DNA of 37,207 nucleotides from a virus. Below are positions 1 to 5,634 of the stretch, piece after piece. The stretch is taken from positions 1-37,207 of IMG/VR virus record IMGVR_UViG_3300044846_001950. The stretch is one strand, 5' to 3'. The notes under the pieces were generated by a model. It had not been told where the DNA came from. It ran no database searches and worked only from the letters and a program-made list of their open reading frames with translations. The stretch's first letter is position 1, and each line of letters opens with the position of its first letter. A program made the position numbers and the translations under genes.

Positions 1-49
1 TCAATTTGAAGATTTTTACAACGAAACTTACGGAGGTCAAGATGCCTGA
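1..49 (+). CDS. 3' end of an unidentified gene (partial)
   Basis: Reading from base 2, an open frame enters from the left edge and stops with TGA at 47-49. It encodes QFEDFYNETYGGQDA, an acidic, ordinary-looking C-terminus. It overlaps the ATG of the next gene (42) by 8 bases, the tight packing expected of neighbouring phage genes. Too little is present to identify the family. Confidence 0.5.
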   Translation, partial: QFEDFYNETYGGQDA

Positions 50-248
50 TATATCCAAGTGTAACCCCCCAGGGACAATCTGTCCCCACAAAGAAAAGTG
101 CTACCGTTTTACAGCACCGGCTAACGAGTACGCCCAAGCCTATTTTACGGAGCCTCCAATCAAGGCAGACGGAACCTGTGACCTTTTCTGGGGAAAGACG
201 CAGACAGACATCCTCTCTCAACTCAAAGAAATTTTGGGGGATAAGTAA
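42..248 (+). CDS. Small four-cysteine conserved phage protein, putative metal binding
   Basis: The product is 68 residues. The start at ATG 42 is preferred to the TTG at 6 because a GGAGG (32-36) lies just upstream of it and the cysteine module begins soon after. Cysteines occur in a CNPPGTICPHKEKCY block and again in GTCDLFWG. The pattern C-x7-C-x5-C and a distal C, with YFTEPP between, suggests a small Zn- or Fe-binding fold. I have the impression of similar small proteins in Bacteroidota phages, but no function is known to me. It lies 37 bases before the next unit, which has its own promoter overlapping the end of this gene. Confidence 0.7.
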   Translation: MPDISKCNPPGTICPHKEKCYRFTAPANEYAQAYFTEPPIKADGTCDLFWGKTQTDILSQLKEILGDK

Positions 249-263
249 AAATTTGTATATTTG
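232..263 (+). promoter_or_regulatory. Bacteroidota-type promoter for the 286 gene
   Basis: A -33 TTTTG (232-236), a 19-bp spacer and a -7 TATATTTG (256-263) match the TTTG / TAnnTTTG consensus of Bacteroidota sigma factors. Transcription would begin about 7 bases later, leaving a leader of about 15 nt before ATG 286. The same elements with identical spacing recur at 1118-1149. Confidence 0.7.
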
Positions 264-285
264 TTTATTATAAAAAATAATAACT

Positions 286-552
286 ATGGCTATTAGAAAT
301 AACGATCCGAAAAAAGAGGCTCCGAAAAAAAATATTCTTAATTATAAGATGCAGCCAGAGCCTAAGACAAAGACTTCTTACTCTTTAAGCGGAGGAGGTA
401 ATTCAAAGTCTTCAAGCTTATCCGCTGATCTTTCTTACAAGATAAGCCCACGACTATCCGCTGGAACATCTTTATCGATGGGAGGAGGAAAGCCATCAGG
501 ACAATTCTCCCTCACATACACTGCTCCAATAAAAAGCAGAAAAAAGAAATAA
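286..552 (+). CDS. Small Ser/Gly-rich beta-strand protein, unknown
   Basis: The product is 88 residues with a charged N-terminus (MAIRNNDPKKEAPKKN), then alternating polar/hydrophobic stretches such as SLSADLSYKISPRLSAGTSL and QFSLTYTAPI, and a basic tail KSRKKK. The alternation looks like amphipathic beta strands, as in beta-barrel hairpins or small virion decoration proteins. There is no signal peptide. It forms a one-gene unit with its own promoter and terminator. Its first residues (MAIR) resemble those of the 1180 gene (MAIK), whose promoter and terminator are near copies, which suggests an old cassette duplication. Function unknown. Confidence 0.6.
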   Translation: MAIRNNDPKKEAPKKNILNYKMQPEPKTKTSYSLSGGGNSKSSSLSADLSYKISPRLSAGTSLSMGGGKPSGQFSLTYTAPIKSRKKK

Positions 553-573
553 GCCTCGCAAGAGGTTTTTTTT
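551..573 (+). terminator. Intrinsic terminator, GCAA-tetraloop hairpin
   Basis: The stem AAGCCTC (551-557) / GAGGTTT (562-568), with one G-U pair, closes a GCAA loop, and eight T follow (566-573). It overlaps the stop codon of the 286 gene. A near-identical copy follows the 1180 gene. Confidence 0.85.
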
Positions 574-888
574 ATTCTAAATTGTCTTATAAGTCACAAA
601 AACACGAAAAATTGTGACACATAAGTCACATTATAGTATGACTCCTCAGTCATTAAAGTCAAAACATAGCCTTACGGTCCTCGATCCCACACTTTAATAT
701 GGGTTAGATGTTATAAACCACACCTGTCCGATATAAGCGGACATCTGTCCCATATATAATAGAAATTTGGGACATCAGCATTTAACATTCAACCCCATAA
801 ACCCCTTGATAGACAAGACCTTAGCTGATAAGGCTAGTCCGCAACATTTAACACACCCCCACGCAGGATTTAACATTGTGGAAAATAA
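574..888. other. Intergenic region with a row of inverted repeats
   Basis: No convincing gene. At least five short perfect inverted repeats follow each other: GTCACAA 593-599 / TTGTGAC 612-618; TGACT 639-643 / AGTCA 648-652; GTCCG 726-730 / CGGAC 738-742; TGTCCCA 746-752 / TGGGACA 768-774; CCTTA 819-823 / TAAGG 829-833. ATTTAACA occurs at 780, 846 and 868. This could be a structured RNA, a protein-binding region or a replication or packaging signal. The sequence alone does not decide. Confidence 0.45.
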
Positions 889-960
889 TCACCAGAACAG
901 GCCATATAGTGGAAAATAATCAATAAAGTAATCCCCTTTATCAATCATAGTGGAAAAATC
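878..960. repeat. Three direct repeats, GTGGAAAATAATC-like
   Basis: GTGGAAAATAATC occurs at 878-890 and 909-921, and a shortened GTGGAAAAATC at 950-960. Start-to-start spacing is 31 and 41 bp. They could be binding sites (iteron- or operator-like) or repeats within a decayed gene. Confidence 0.45.
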
Positions 961-1104
961 AGGATGAACCTGACCGGAGTGATACAAAGGGATCGATTCC
1001 CACCCCTTTGCCAAACTCTGTAACAAAACATAGCCAAACTCGGAAGTTCTCCGAATTACTACCTTTTTGTTGACACCGTCCAGATGGTTAGCAAACTTAA
1101 CCAA
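889..1104 (-). CDS. Possible 71-residue protein or gene remnant
   Basis: A minus-strand frame opens with TTG (no ATG is available) and encodes a protein-like sequence including GWESIPLYHSGQVHPDFST and DKGDYFIDYFPLYGLFW. The residue mix is more natural than that of most antisense frames. It runs against its neighbours, and I see no TAnnTTTG promoter in its direction. Three GTGGAAAATAATC-like repeats sit in or beside its 3' end. It may be a decayed gene or chance. Confidence 0.25.
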   Translation of the reverse strand: MVKFANHLDGVNKKVVIRRTSEFGYVLLQSLAKGWESIPLYHSGQVHPDFSTMIDKGDYFIDYFPLYGLFW

Positions 1105-1117
1105 CTGAATTGTTTTA

Positions 1118-1149
1118 TTTTGCAGAGTTAATCAAGGTTTGTATATTTG
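1118..1149 (+). promoter_or_regulatory. Bacteroidota-type promoter for the 1180 gene
   Basis: TTTTG (1118-1122), a 19-bp spacer and TATATTTG (1142-1149), the same layout as the promoter at 232-263. The longer string TTTGTATATTTG (1138-1149) is also shared exactly. The leader to ATG 1180 is about 24 nt. Confidence 0.7.
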
Positions 1150-1179
1150 TGTATTATTAATAATAAATACAAAATAGTC

Positions 1180-1362
1180 ATGGCAATTAAAAAAACAGCA
1201 AAGATGAGTGCAACACCCAAAAACAACCCAGCCACAGGAAAAAGAGTTGTAGAAAAAAAGGTTAACCCATACACTACAAAACCAACTGTTGATAACAAGA
1301 CCTACGTTAGGGGCGGTATTAAGTTTACCCAAAACCCTGACGGGACCTATAAAAAAGGATAA
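1180..1362 (+). CDS. Small basic protein, unknown
   Basis: The product is 60 residues, rich in Lys, Thr, Asn and Pro, e.g. MAIKKTAKMSATPKNNPATG and a YVRGGIKFTQNPDGTYKKG tail. The ATG at 1180 is preferred to the upstream ATG at 1147, which lies at the promoter -7 element and so could not be in the transcript. There are no membrane segments and no signal peptide. It is a single-gene unit with its own promoter and terminator, near copies of those around the 286 gene. It might be a small virion or nucleic-acid-binding protein, but no family is recognised. Confidence 0.6.
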   Translation: MAIKKTAKMSATPKNNPATGKRVVEKKVNPYTTKPTVDNKTYVRGGIKFTQNPDGTYKKG

Positions 1363-1386
1363 GCTAAAAAATACTTCGCAATGAAT

Positions 1387-1410
1387 AAGCCTCGCAAGAG
1401 GCTTTTTTTT
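1387..1410 (+). terminator. Intrinsic terminator, second copy of the GCAA hairpin
   Basis: Perfect 7-bp stem AAGCCTC (1387-1393) / GAGGCTT (1398-1404) around GCAA, then eight T (1403-1410). It shares the loop and most of the stem with the terminator at 551-573. Confidence 0.9.
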
Positions 1411-1423
1411 ATATTTTTACAAC

Positions 1424-2023
1424 ATGAAAGCAAAAGACTACTTCAACCCAAGTTCTAAAAGCACAGGGAAAAAAGATCCCCCTGCGAAAAAGAAAGCTGA
1501 CGCACCAAACACGCTGTACGTCTCAGACAAAAATGACCCTGCATACGCAGCCTACTCCGACAGTTTACAAAAGTATCAGTCAGGGGCAAAGCCTCAACTT
1601 ACTGGTAAGAAATCTTTTGGAGAGTACGGAAAACACTCAATCAAAGGAAAGTCTGTGAAGGACGTACCTTTACCCGAAGGGTACAAGGTCTCTGGAACAA
1701 ACCAACCCATAGGGCAAAGAGTTACACGAGGATATTATCCTGAATATGTAGGAATAAAGCCACCATACACTCCAGGCGGCAAGGACTATAAAAAGGTTAC
1801 CAAGGATGTGTATAAAAAACCAACCCGACCTGTAGTTGTTGATAAAGCCGCTGCTTCTAAAGCTGCTCCAAAAGCAACTCCAAAACAGGCCGCCCAAAAG
1901 ACAACTCCAAAGGCTCCTGAGAAATCTACAAAGAAAATCACCCTATCAAAGGATGCTGCTATAGCTAAACAGCAAATTCAGCTTTACGGACCAGGAGGTA
2001 AGTATAGCGTTAAAAAACCATAA
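1424..2023 (+). CDS. Lys/Pro/Ala-rich 199-residue protein, unknown
   Basis: The protein is strongly basic and largely low complexity. The N-terminus (MKAKDYFNPSSKSTGKK) leads to a short ordered-looking block (YVSDKNDPAYAAYSDSLQ, residues about 33-50), then Pro/Gly/Lys stretches and a tail built of AAPKATPK-like repeats (residues about 140-175). The DSLxxY block is the part most likely to be conserved. A basic disordered protein beside small virion-like genes could bind DNA or be a minor structural component, but this is inference. It starts 14 bases after the preceding terminator and ends in its own terminator. No separate promoter was seen, so it may depend on read-through or an unrecognised start site. 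Confidence 0.7.
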   Translation: MKAKDYFNPSSKSTGKKDPPAKKKADAPNTLYVSDKNDPAYAAYSDSLQKYQSGAKPQLTGKKSFGEYGKHSIKGKSVKDVPLPEGYKVSGTNQPIGQRVTRGYYPEYVGIKPPYTPGGKDYKKVTKDVYKKPTRPVVVDKAAASKAAPKATPKQAAQKTTPKAPEKSTKKITLSKDAAIAKQQIQLYGPGGKYSVKKP

Positions 2024-2044
2024 GCTAATACCTTATACACAAAG

Positions 2045-2067
2045 AACCCTAGAGATAGGGTTTTTTT
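2045..2067 (+). terminator. Intrinsic terminator, GAGA-tetraloop hairpin
   Basis: Stem AACCCTA (2045-2051) / TAGGGTT (2056-2062) closes a GAGA loop, followed by a seven-T run (2061-2067). It ends the first block of plus-strand genes. Confidence 0.9.
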
Positions 2068-3021
2068 ATGCCCAATTGGTTAGTACCACTACCCAACTCC
2101 CCGAAAAAATTTTTTTTAAGCCATGCTCCAAAAACCTAATCAGCATTATGCAAAAAACGCATTTTGCGATACCACCCCCCCCTATACCCGTTTACAAAAA
2201 TTACAAACCCAATAGAATCAGGATACTCACCGATGAACAAACCGCATTTCGCCCCCATTTATTATAATCTTTACAATACATTTCGTATCTTTATATAGTC
2301 ACAAAAAGGGAATCAAGGGATAACCCAATCCAAAAACAAAAAGGGGCAAGCTGTGAGGGGAAGGGGGTTTACCACCCACGGACCCATACCCCGGCCACCA
2401 GGGAGATCGATCCTTCCGAACCCACCCCCCAGCGAATCCGTATTGCTTTCCTCTGCTCAACCATCTCGTCTCTTCCTCGTCTCGCTTCCATACACAAGGC
2501 AACAAACAACGCAAAGCGAATCGTAATGGTCTACTATGGTCGGCACAATACAACGTCCCTATTGACGCCACGAATCGCATGGTGTATTAAACGTGTGCCG
2601 TAATAATATACACGCATCACATCAACACGCCACACAAACCACAGGCAAACACACGCAACCCATTGTTAATAACATTGTTCGTAACTATATGAACCATCTC
2701 GTTGAACGAACCTCAGCATTTCATATAGGCACAACACACAACACAAACGCATTCGGATAATTTCACACACAAACGCGGAGAATTTATGGTGCATCCTAAA
2801 CCCTTTTTAGCCTTTTCATATAGCTCTATTTTGCCCATTTGTTATGTATTGCCTAGATAAACGCTCTCTTTTTTGTGTTTGTTTCTGCTTCTGCGTGCCT
2901 TGTGTTCATTGGTTTTCAGGAAATGAGTCTGCATTTGGCGTGGGTTGTAGAGCGAAAATGAAGATTTTGGGGTAATAAAATGCGGGTTACAGAGCATAAT
3001 TTGAAAATAGTTTGGAAAATG
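2068..3021. other. About 1 kb gene-poor region with a GC-rich island
   Basis: I see no gene here that I would support. From about 2320 to 2500 the plus strand is unusually rich in C and G (runs such as CCACCCCCC and GGGGAAGGGGG) while most of the window is AT-rich. Downstream is A/C-rich with ACACAAACGC repeated near 2740 and 2767. Short hairpins include GCAAAA / TTTTGC near 2150 and TCGTT / AACGA near 2700. Candidate roles are a replication origin, a packaging or end region, or a long control region before the early operon. Confidence 0.4.
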
Positions 3022-3032
3022 TTTGGAATAAC
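3000..3032 (+). repeat. Three tandem 11-bp TTTG repeats before the early operon
   Basis: TTTGAAAATAG, TTTGGAAAATG and TTTGGAATAAC follow each other with TTTG at 3000, 3011 and 3022, an exact 11-bp period (one helical turn). The last TTTG can act as a -33 element, so the array may be a phased activator/repressor site or alternative -33 boxes. Confidence 0.55.
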
Positions 3033-3054
3033 ATTTAGAATGGTTGTAACATTG
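3022..3054 (+). promoter_or_regulatory. Candidate early promoter
   Basis: TTTG (3022-3025), a 21-bp spacer and TAACATTG (3047-3054), one mismatch from TAnnTTTG. The leader that follows is an unstructured A/C-rich run of CAAA units up to ATG 3096. It would drive the long run of small genes 3096-8632. Confidence 0.45.
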
Positions 3055-3095
3055 CACCATCAAACAACAACACAAACAAACAAACAACACACACA

Positions 3096-3287
3096 ATGAA
3101 ACACACTAACATTACAATTGCCTTACTAAGTTCTATCTGCTTTGTTCTCTCTCTTGTTCTTATCAATCTTGGAGAGGAGATGAGCAATAGAGGAATTGTC
3201 TTCATGGGTTTACTTTCCTTGAGTGCATCCGCTTTCATTCTTGCCTTTCTTTTAGGAGAGAGAGTAGTTTCAACATTCAAAAAATAA
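3096..3287 (+). CDS. Small two-helix membrane protein, unknown
   Basis: The product is 63 residues with two predicted transmembrane helices, roughly residues 5-25 (ITIALLSSICFVLSLVLI) and 32-54 (GIVFMGLLSLSASAFILAFL), joined by a short acidic turn (NLGEEMSNRG), with a basic C-terminus. It is the first gene of the early run, after the candidate promoter at 3022-3054. A small inner-membrane protein expressed first could modify the host envelope or exclude other phages, but nothing in the sequence proves this. Confidence 0.65.
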   Translation: MKHTNITIALLSSICFVLSLVLINLGEEMSNRGIVFMGLLSLSASAFILAFLLGERVVSTFKK

Positions 3288-3323
3288 TCAATACAAACAA
3301 TAAACAACAAAAATCAATTTATC

Positions 3324-3491
3324 ATGAAAAAATCAACATTCTACGCACTCGTTTGGTTCACCTTCGCCTTCTTAATTGTAGGTATGACTTCTTGTGCAAC
3401 AACGAGTAAGGGTTACGACTACAAGACGCACCACCGAAAGAGTAGCAATGCTAGACCTAGCAAATGCTACACACAACACAACAAATGGTAA
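3324..3491 (+). CDS. Small outer-envelope lipoprotein
   Basis: The product is 55 residues: a basic N-terminus MKKS, a hydrophobic core (FYALVWFTFAFLIVG), then MTSC, a lipobox-like site with Cys24, followed by a short polar chain (ATTSKGYDYKTHHRKSS) ending in QHNKW. The mature part would be only about 32 residues, anchored by lipid. This frame is preferred to the overlapping longer frame 3394-3576 because of the signal. Phage lipoproteins that are made early can block receptors or DNA entry (for example the T5 Llp type), but that role is inference here. Confidence 0.7.
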   Translation: MKKSTFYALVWFTFAFLIVGMTSCATTSKGYDYKTHHRKSSNARPSKCYTQHNKW

Positions 3492-3532
3492 TTTTTTCAA
3501 ACAATCTAAAACTATAAAAATAAATAAATGTT

Positions 3533-3760
3533 ATGAATGCGAACAAACTCTATTGCGTGGTCGTTACAGACCCTGACGATGTATTAGGATGCTTAGAAAG
3601 CCCTATCATCTTCCATATTAAAACTAATTCACTATTTACAGCTGAAGAAAAAGTCAAATCTGAGCTTATATCAGAGGACTATGGCTACGAGCTTAATGAC
3701 GTGGATAGCTTGGACATATTTGTCTTTGAGGTTACTGAGTTAGATATTATAGAAGCATAA
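3533..3760 (+). CDS. Small acidic early protein, unknown
   Basis: The product is 75 residues and acidic, with ordered-looking strand/helix content (LYCVVVTDPDDV; SLFTAEEKVKSELISEDYG; LDIFVFEVTELDI). No membrane segment or known motif. The start at ATG 3533 follows an A-rich stretch as at most genes here. The overall size and charge resemble its neighbours. Confidence 0.65.
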   Translation: MNANKLYCVVVTDPDDVLGCLESPIIFHIKTNSLFTAEEKVKSELISEDYGYELNDVDSLDIFVFEVTELDIIEA

Positions 3761-3788
3761 CAATTAATACCAAATAAAAACAAACAAT

Positions 3789-4043
3789 ATGAGTTTACTA
3801 ATGTTAGAACCCAATTCAGTGCAGTTAATCTCGATAAGCACTACTGCATTCAGCGAAGAGGATTTCCTCTTGGTTACCGACTTGACCGAGCAAGAGATTG
3901 CCGATGTCATCCGACCAATTGTTTTTGCAGAGCGTGAGGGCGGTGAGTCCTATAGCAATGAGGACTTGTTTTGGTCGCTCAAGGAAGCTTACCCATCTAG
4001 CTTGGTTCAATACTACATTGAGCCAATTGGAATGGTCGTGTAG
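3789..4043 (+). CDS. Small acidic early protein, unknown
   Basis: The product is 84 residues, net acidic, with no recognised motif. A helical acidic stretch (TDLTEQEIADVIRPIVFAER) is followed by SNEDLFWSLKEAYPSSLVQYY. It is preceded by the A-rich leader CAAACAAT. Its stop codon (4041-4043) lies only four bases before the hammerhead ribozyme stem I, so its mRNA would end in the ribozyme after self-cleavage. Confidence 0.65.
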   Translation: MSLLMLEPNSVQLISISTTAFSEEDFLLVTDLTEQEIADVIRPIVFAEREGGESYSNEDLFWSLKEAYPSSLVQYYIEPIGMVV

Positions 4044-4047
4044 CAAA

Positions 4048-4105
4048 GGTTAACTGAAGAGTCCTGAATGGACGAAACGAGGGGTGTATGCCTCTCGTCT
4101 TAACC
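4048..4105 (+). ncRNA. Type I hammerhead ribozyme
   Basis: All core elements of the hammerhead fold are present in order. Stem I is GGUUAA (4048-4053) / UUAACC (4100-4105). The CUGANGA core is CUGAAGA (4054-4060). Stem II is GUCC (4061-4064) / GGAC (4070-4073) with loop UGAAU. GAAA is 4074-4077. Stem III is CGAGGGGU (4078-4085) / GCCUCUCG (4090-4097) with loop GUAU, eight pairs including two G-U. Then U4098 and C4099 form the UH cleavage site. Open stem I makes it type I; cleavage is expected between C4099 and U4100. It sits in the 80-base gap between two early genes and would split their message, giving a 5'-hydroxyl end just upstream of the next gene. Activity is inferred from structure; every invariant core base is seen. 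Confidence 0.9.
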
Positions 4106-4123
4106 AAATTAATAATTAATGCT

Positions 4124-4318
4124 ATGAAAGATTATCATTTCTATTTATTCACCAAGTTATACGATGTAATAATAGGTGAGGAGTCGGAATACGACTTGAT
4201 GTTTGACCACTTAGTAGACCTACACGAAGAGTACGAGATGTCTCATTTCAATGACGGGAAGCTACCTGAGTACGAGTGCATAGTAAATTTCTTAAACCAT
4301 AAAAAACAAACGATATGA
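4124..4318 (+). CDS. Small acidic early protein, first gene after the ribozyme
   Basis: The product is 64 residues (MKDYHFYLFTKLYDVIIGEE...). ATG 4124 is preferred to ATG 4088 because 4088 falls in the loop of ribozyme stem III and upstream of the cleavage site, whereas 4124 follows an AT-rich leader typical of this operon. The sequence is helical and acidic (YDLMFDHLVDLHEEYEMSHF) with a LPEYECIVNFLNH end. It overlaps the next gene by ATGA. Function unknown. Confidence 0.65.
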   Translation: MKDYHFYLFTKLYDVIIGEESEYDLMFDHLVDLHEEYEMSHFNDGKLPEYECIVNFLNHKKQTI

Positions 4319-4524
4319 AACCGAGTTACCACAACATGAAATTGCCGATGTTAAAGGGAGCAATAACCTTTCCTTGTAAGGCTAAAGTAGAGCTACGCAT
4401 TCAGGTATACGGAAGAGTGGTAGTGAGTGAGGTGAACTTTAGCAATGAGGTACACGTTATGAACTACACGAAGCTAATGTATCGGAAGATGATGGACGTA
4501 CTGACAATTGAGAAACTTAATTAA
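4315..4524 (+). CDS. Small basic early protein, unknown
   Basis: The product is 69 residues, one of the few basic proteins in this run. Beta-like stretches (GAITFPCKAKVELRIQVYGR, VVVSEVNFSNEVHVM) are followed by a short helix. It starts inside the stop of the previous gene (ATGA), implying translational coupling. No motif recognised. Confidence 0.6.
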   Translation: MKPSYHNMKLPMLKGAITFPCKAKVELRIQVYGRVVVSEVNFSNEVHVMNYTKLMYRKMMDVLTIEKLN

Positions 4525-4535
4525 TAAATACACAC

Positions 4536-4679
4536 ATGAGCAAAATTGAAAAGGCCTTAGCTAACCTCGAAAAAAAGGGCATCACAGCCAAATTTCAGAA
4601 CAATACCATATACGTGGTAATAGGGGACTATGAATTAGAAATCTCGCAATTTGAAATAGACTTTCAAGCAAACCAATAA
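4536..4679 (+). CDS. Tiny early protein (47 aa), unknown
   Basis: The frame begins at ATG 4536 after AATAAATACACAC, an A-rich start region shared with its neighbours. It encodes a plausible mini-domain: a helix (SKIEKALANLEKKGITAKF) followed by strands (NNTIYVVIGDYELEISQF). It fits exactly between two genes with short gaps (11 and 10 bases). No function can be named. Confidence 0.6.
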   Translation: MSKIEKALANLEKKGITAKFQNNTIYVVIGDYELEISQFEIDFQANQ

Positions 4680-4689
4680 TAATAAACAC

Positions 4690-4899
4690 ATGAACATTGA
4701 CACAATGATGGCCTACGAGTCAGGGGAACTGAACGATGCCGATACTATCACCTTCTTTGCAGACCTTGTTAAAACCAAGATGGCTTGGAGTCTTCAGGGA
4801 AGTTACGGACGCATGGCTTCTGCCATGATAGATGCAGGATTCATTTCTCCTGAGGGAGAGGTGACCGAGTTAGCAGAAGAAACCTTTAATAACCAATAA
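4690..4899 (+). CDS. Small conserved-type phage protein (WSLQGSYGR motif)
   Basis: The product is 69 residues, acidic and helical. The pattern MNIDTMMAYESGELND followed by FFADLVKTKMAWSLQGSYGR and MIDAGFIS resembles a small-protein family I recall from many unrelated phages (pattern Y-x-G, then F-x2-L-x4-W-x-LQG-x-YGR, then a helix ending I-x2-G). I believe Pfam carries it as a domain of unknown function, but cannot confirm the number. It is the member of this run most likely to have homologues outside this phage group. Confidence 0.7.
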   Translation: MNIDTMMAYESGELNDADTITFFADLVKTKMAWSLQGSYGRMASAMIDAGFISPEGEVTELAEETFNNQ

Positions 4900-4914
4900 A
4901 TAAATAAAAACAAA

Positions 4915-5148
4915 ATGGAAAAAGTAGGACACAATATGTTTGTAGATGGAAACAAGTTCATCTCATTCACCACTCATGTAGCAACAATTGAGGGAGACAA
5001 ATTAATAGAGAACGGAAAGTACTCTGCAACAACCTCGAAACACGTTTCAAAATTTGCAAATGCGAGGGGGCTGGAGGTCGTAAGAAGTAAAGAGAGACCT
5101 GATTTCGATAAGCTTTGGCATGGGGTTGTAATCAACTTAAAAAAATAA
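4915..5148 (+). CDS. Small early protein, unknown
   Basis: The product is 77 residues, near neutral and slightly basic, with a likely beta-rich front half (MFVDGNKFISFTTHVATIEG) and a conserved-looking middle SATTSKHVSKFANARGLEVV, in which a short helix would follow the TTSKH turn. Similar small proteins with a TTSKH-type segment occur in other phages as far as I recall, without assigned function. It is separated by 15 bases from the previous gene and 7 bases from the next. Confidence 0.65.
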   Translation: MEKVGHNMFVDGNKFISFTTHVATIEGDKLIENGKYSATTSKHVSKFANARGLEVVRSKERPDFDKLWHGVVINLKK

Positions 5149-5155
5149 TAAAGAC

Positions 5156-5626
5156 ATGGAATACACAACACAGGACGGCTTCGTATGGGAGGTCATCAGC
5201 AAAGGTGAAGCAATGAACCTATTCAAAAATAACAAAGAGGTATTCAAGCTATATGATGACGACTCTGAGTCTGCCATCGAAGATGAGCTAGACTTCATTG
5301 ACGAATTCGTTATGTATGCCATCGAAGGTAAACAAGCACCGAGGAAATGGGCGAGGGTTGACACAGCGACTGGCAAAGGAATGAACGAGGGGTTCTGCGT
5401 TAACGATGGAGACGCTTACTTCGTAAACAGAGCAGACCTGATTAAATATCTGAGAGAGGAAATGAAGGTAGATGAGAACAACGAACTATCGGACGAGTTC
5501 ATCTTGGAAGAGGCTTATCAGGAAGAGGAAGAGGGATACTACTACTACACTGAGTGGGACGTGGAAGACGAGGAGTATTGGTACGAGGAACAAGCGGACG
5601 GAACACTAATTGAAATTAATAAATAA
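5156..5626 (+). CDS. Acidic early protein with GKGMNEGFCV motif
   Basis: At 156 residues this is the largest protein in the early run and is very acidic. Residues 1-60 form a Glu/Asp-rich front. Residues about 64-97 carry KWARVDTATGKGMNEGFCV and NDGDAYFVNRADLIKYLRE, then comes a tail with EEEEGYYYYTEWDVEDEEYW. The C-to-GMNEGxCV block followed by an aromatic YF and an LIxYLR helix recalls a recurring small phage/bacterial module that is sometimes near zinc-ribbon proteins. No cysteine pair suggests metal here. Such acidic, aromatic tails are typical of nucleic-acid-mimicking host inhibitors, but that is inference. Confidence 0.7.
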   Translation: MEYTTQDGFVWEVISKGEAMNLFKNNKEVFKLYDDDSESAIEDELDFIDEFVMYAIEGKQAPRKWARVDTATGKGMNEGFCVNDGDAYFVNRADLIKYLREEMKVDENNELSDEFILEEAYQEEEEGYYYYTEWDVEDEEYWYEEQADGTLIEINK

Positions 5627-5634
5627 CTAACACT

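Noticed and set aside
639-652. TCCTCAG (CTGAGGA on the minus strand) in the inverted-repeat gap as a second hammerhead
   Set aside because: The minus strand shows no GAAA after a stem II and no matching stem I.
2299-2580. Minus-strand 93-residue frame in the GC-rich island
   Set aside because: Rich in Trp, Arg, Pro and Cys in a way explained by GC-rich DNA, with no promoter or operon partner. I count it as chance.
3035-3310. Minus-strand 91-residue frame
   Set aside because: Antisense shadow of the two-helix membrane gene at 3096-3287 and of the A/C-rich leader.
3394-3576. Plus-strand 60-residue frame over the lipoprotein gene
   Set aside because: It overlaps 3324-3491 in another frame and has a basic, Thr/Arg-rich composition with no signal; the lipoprotein frame has a clear lipobox-like sequence.
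4088-4123. ATG at 4088 as the start of the following gene
   Set aside because: It lies in the loop of ribozyme stem III, upstream of the cleavage site. The ATG at 4124 follows a normal A-rich leader.
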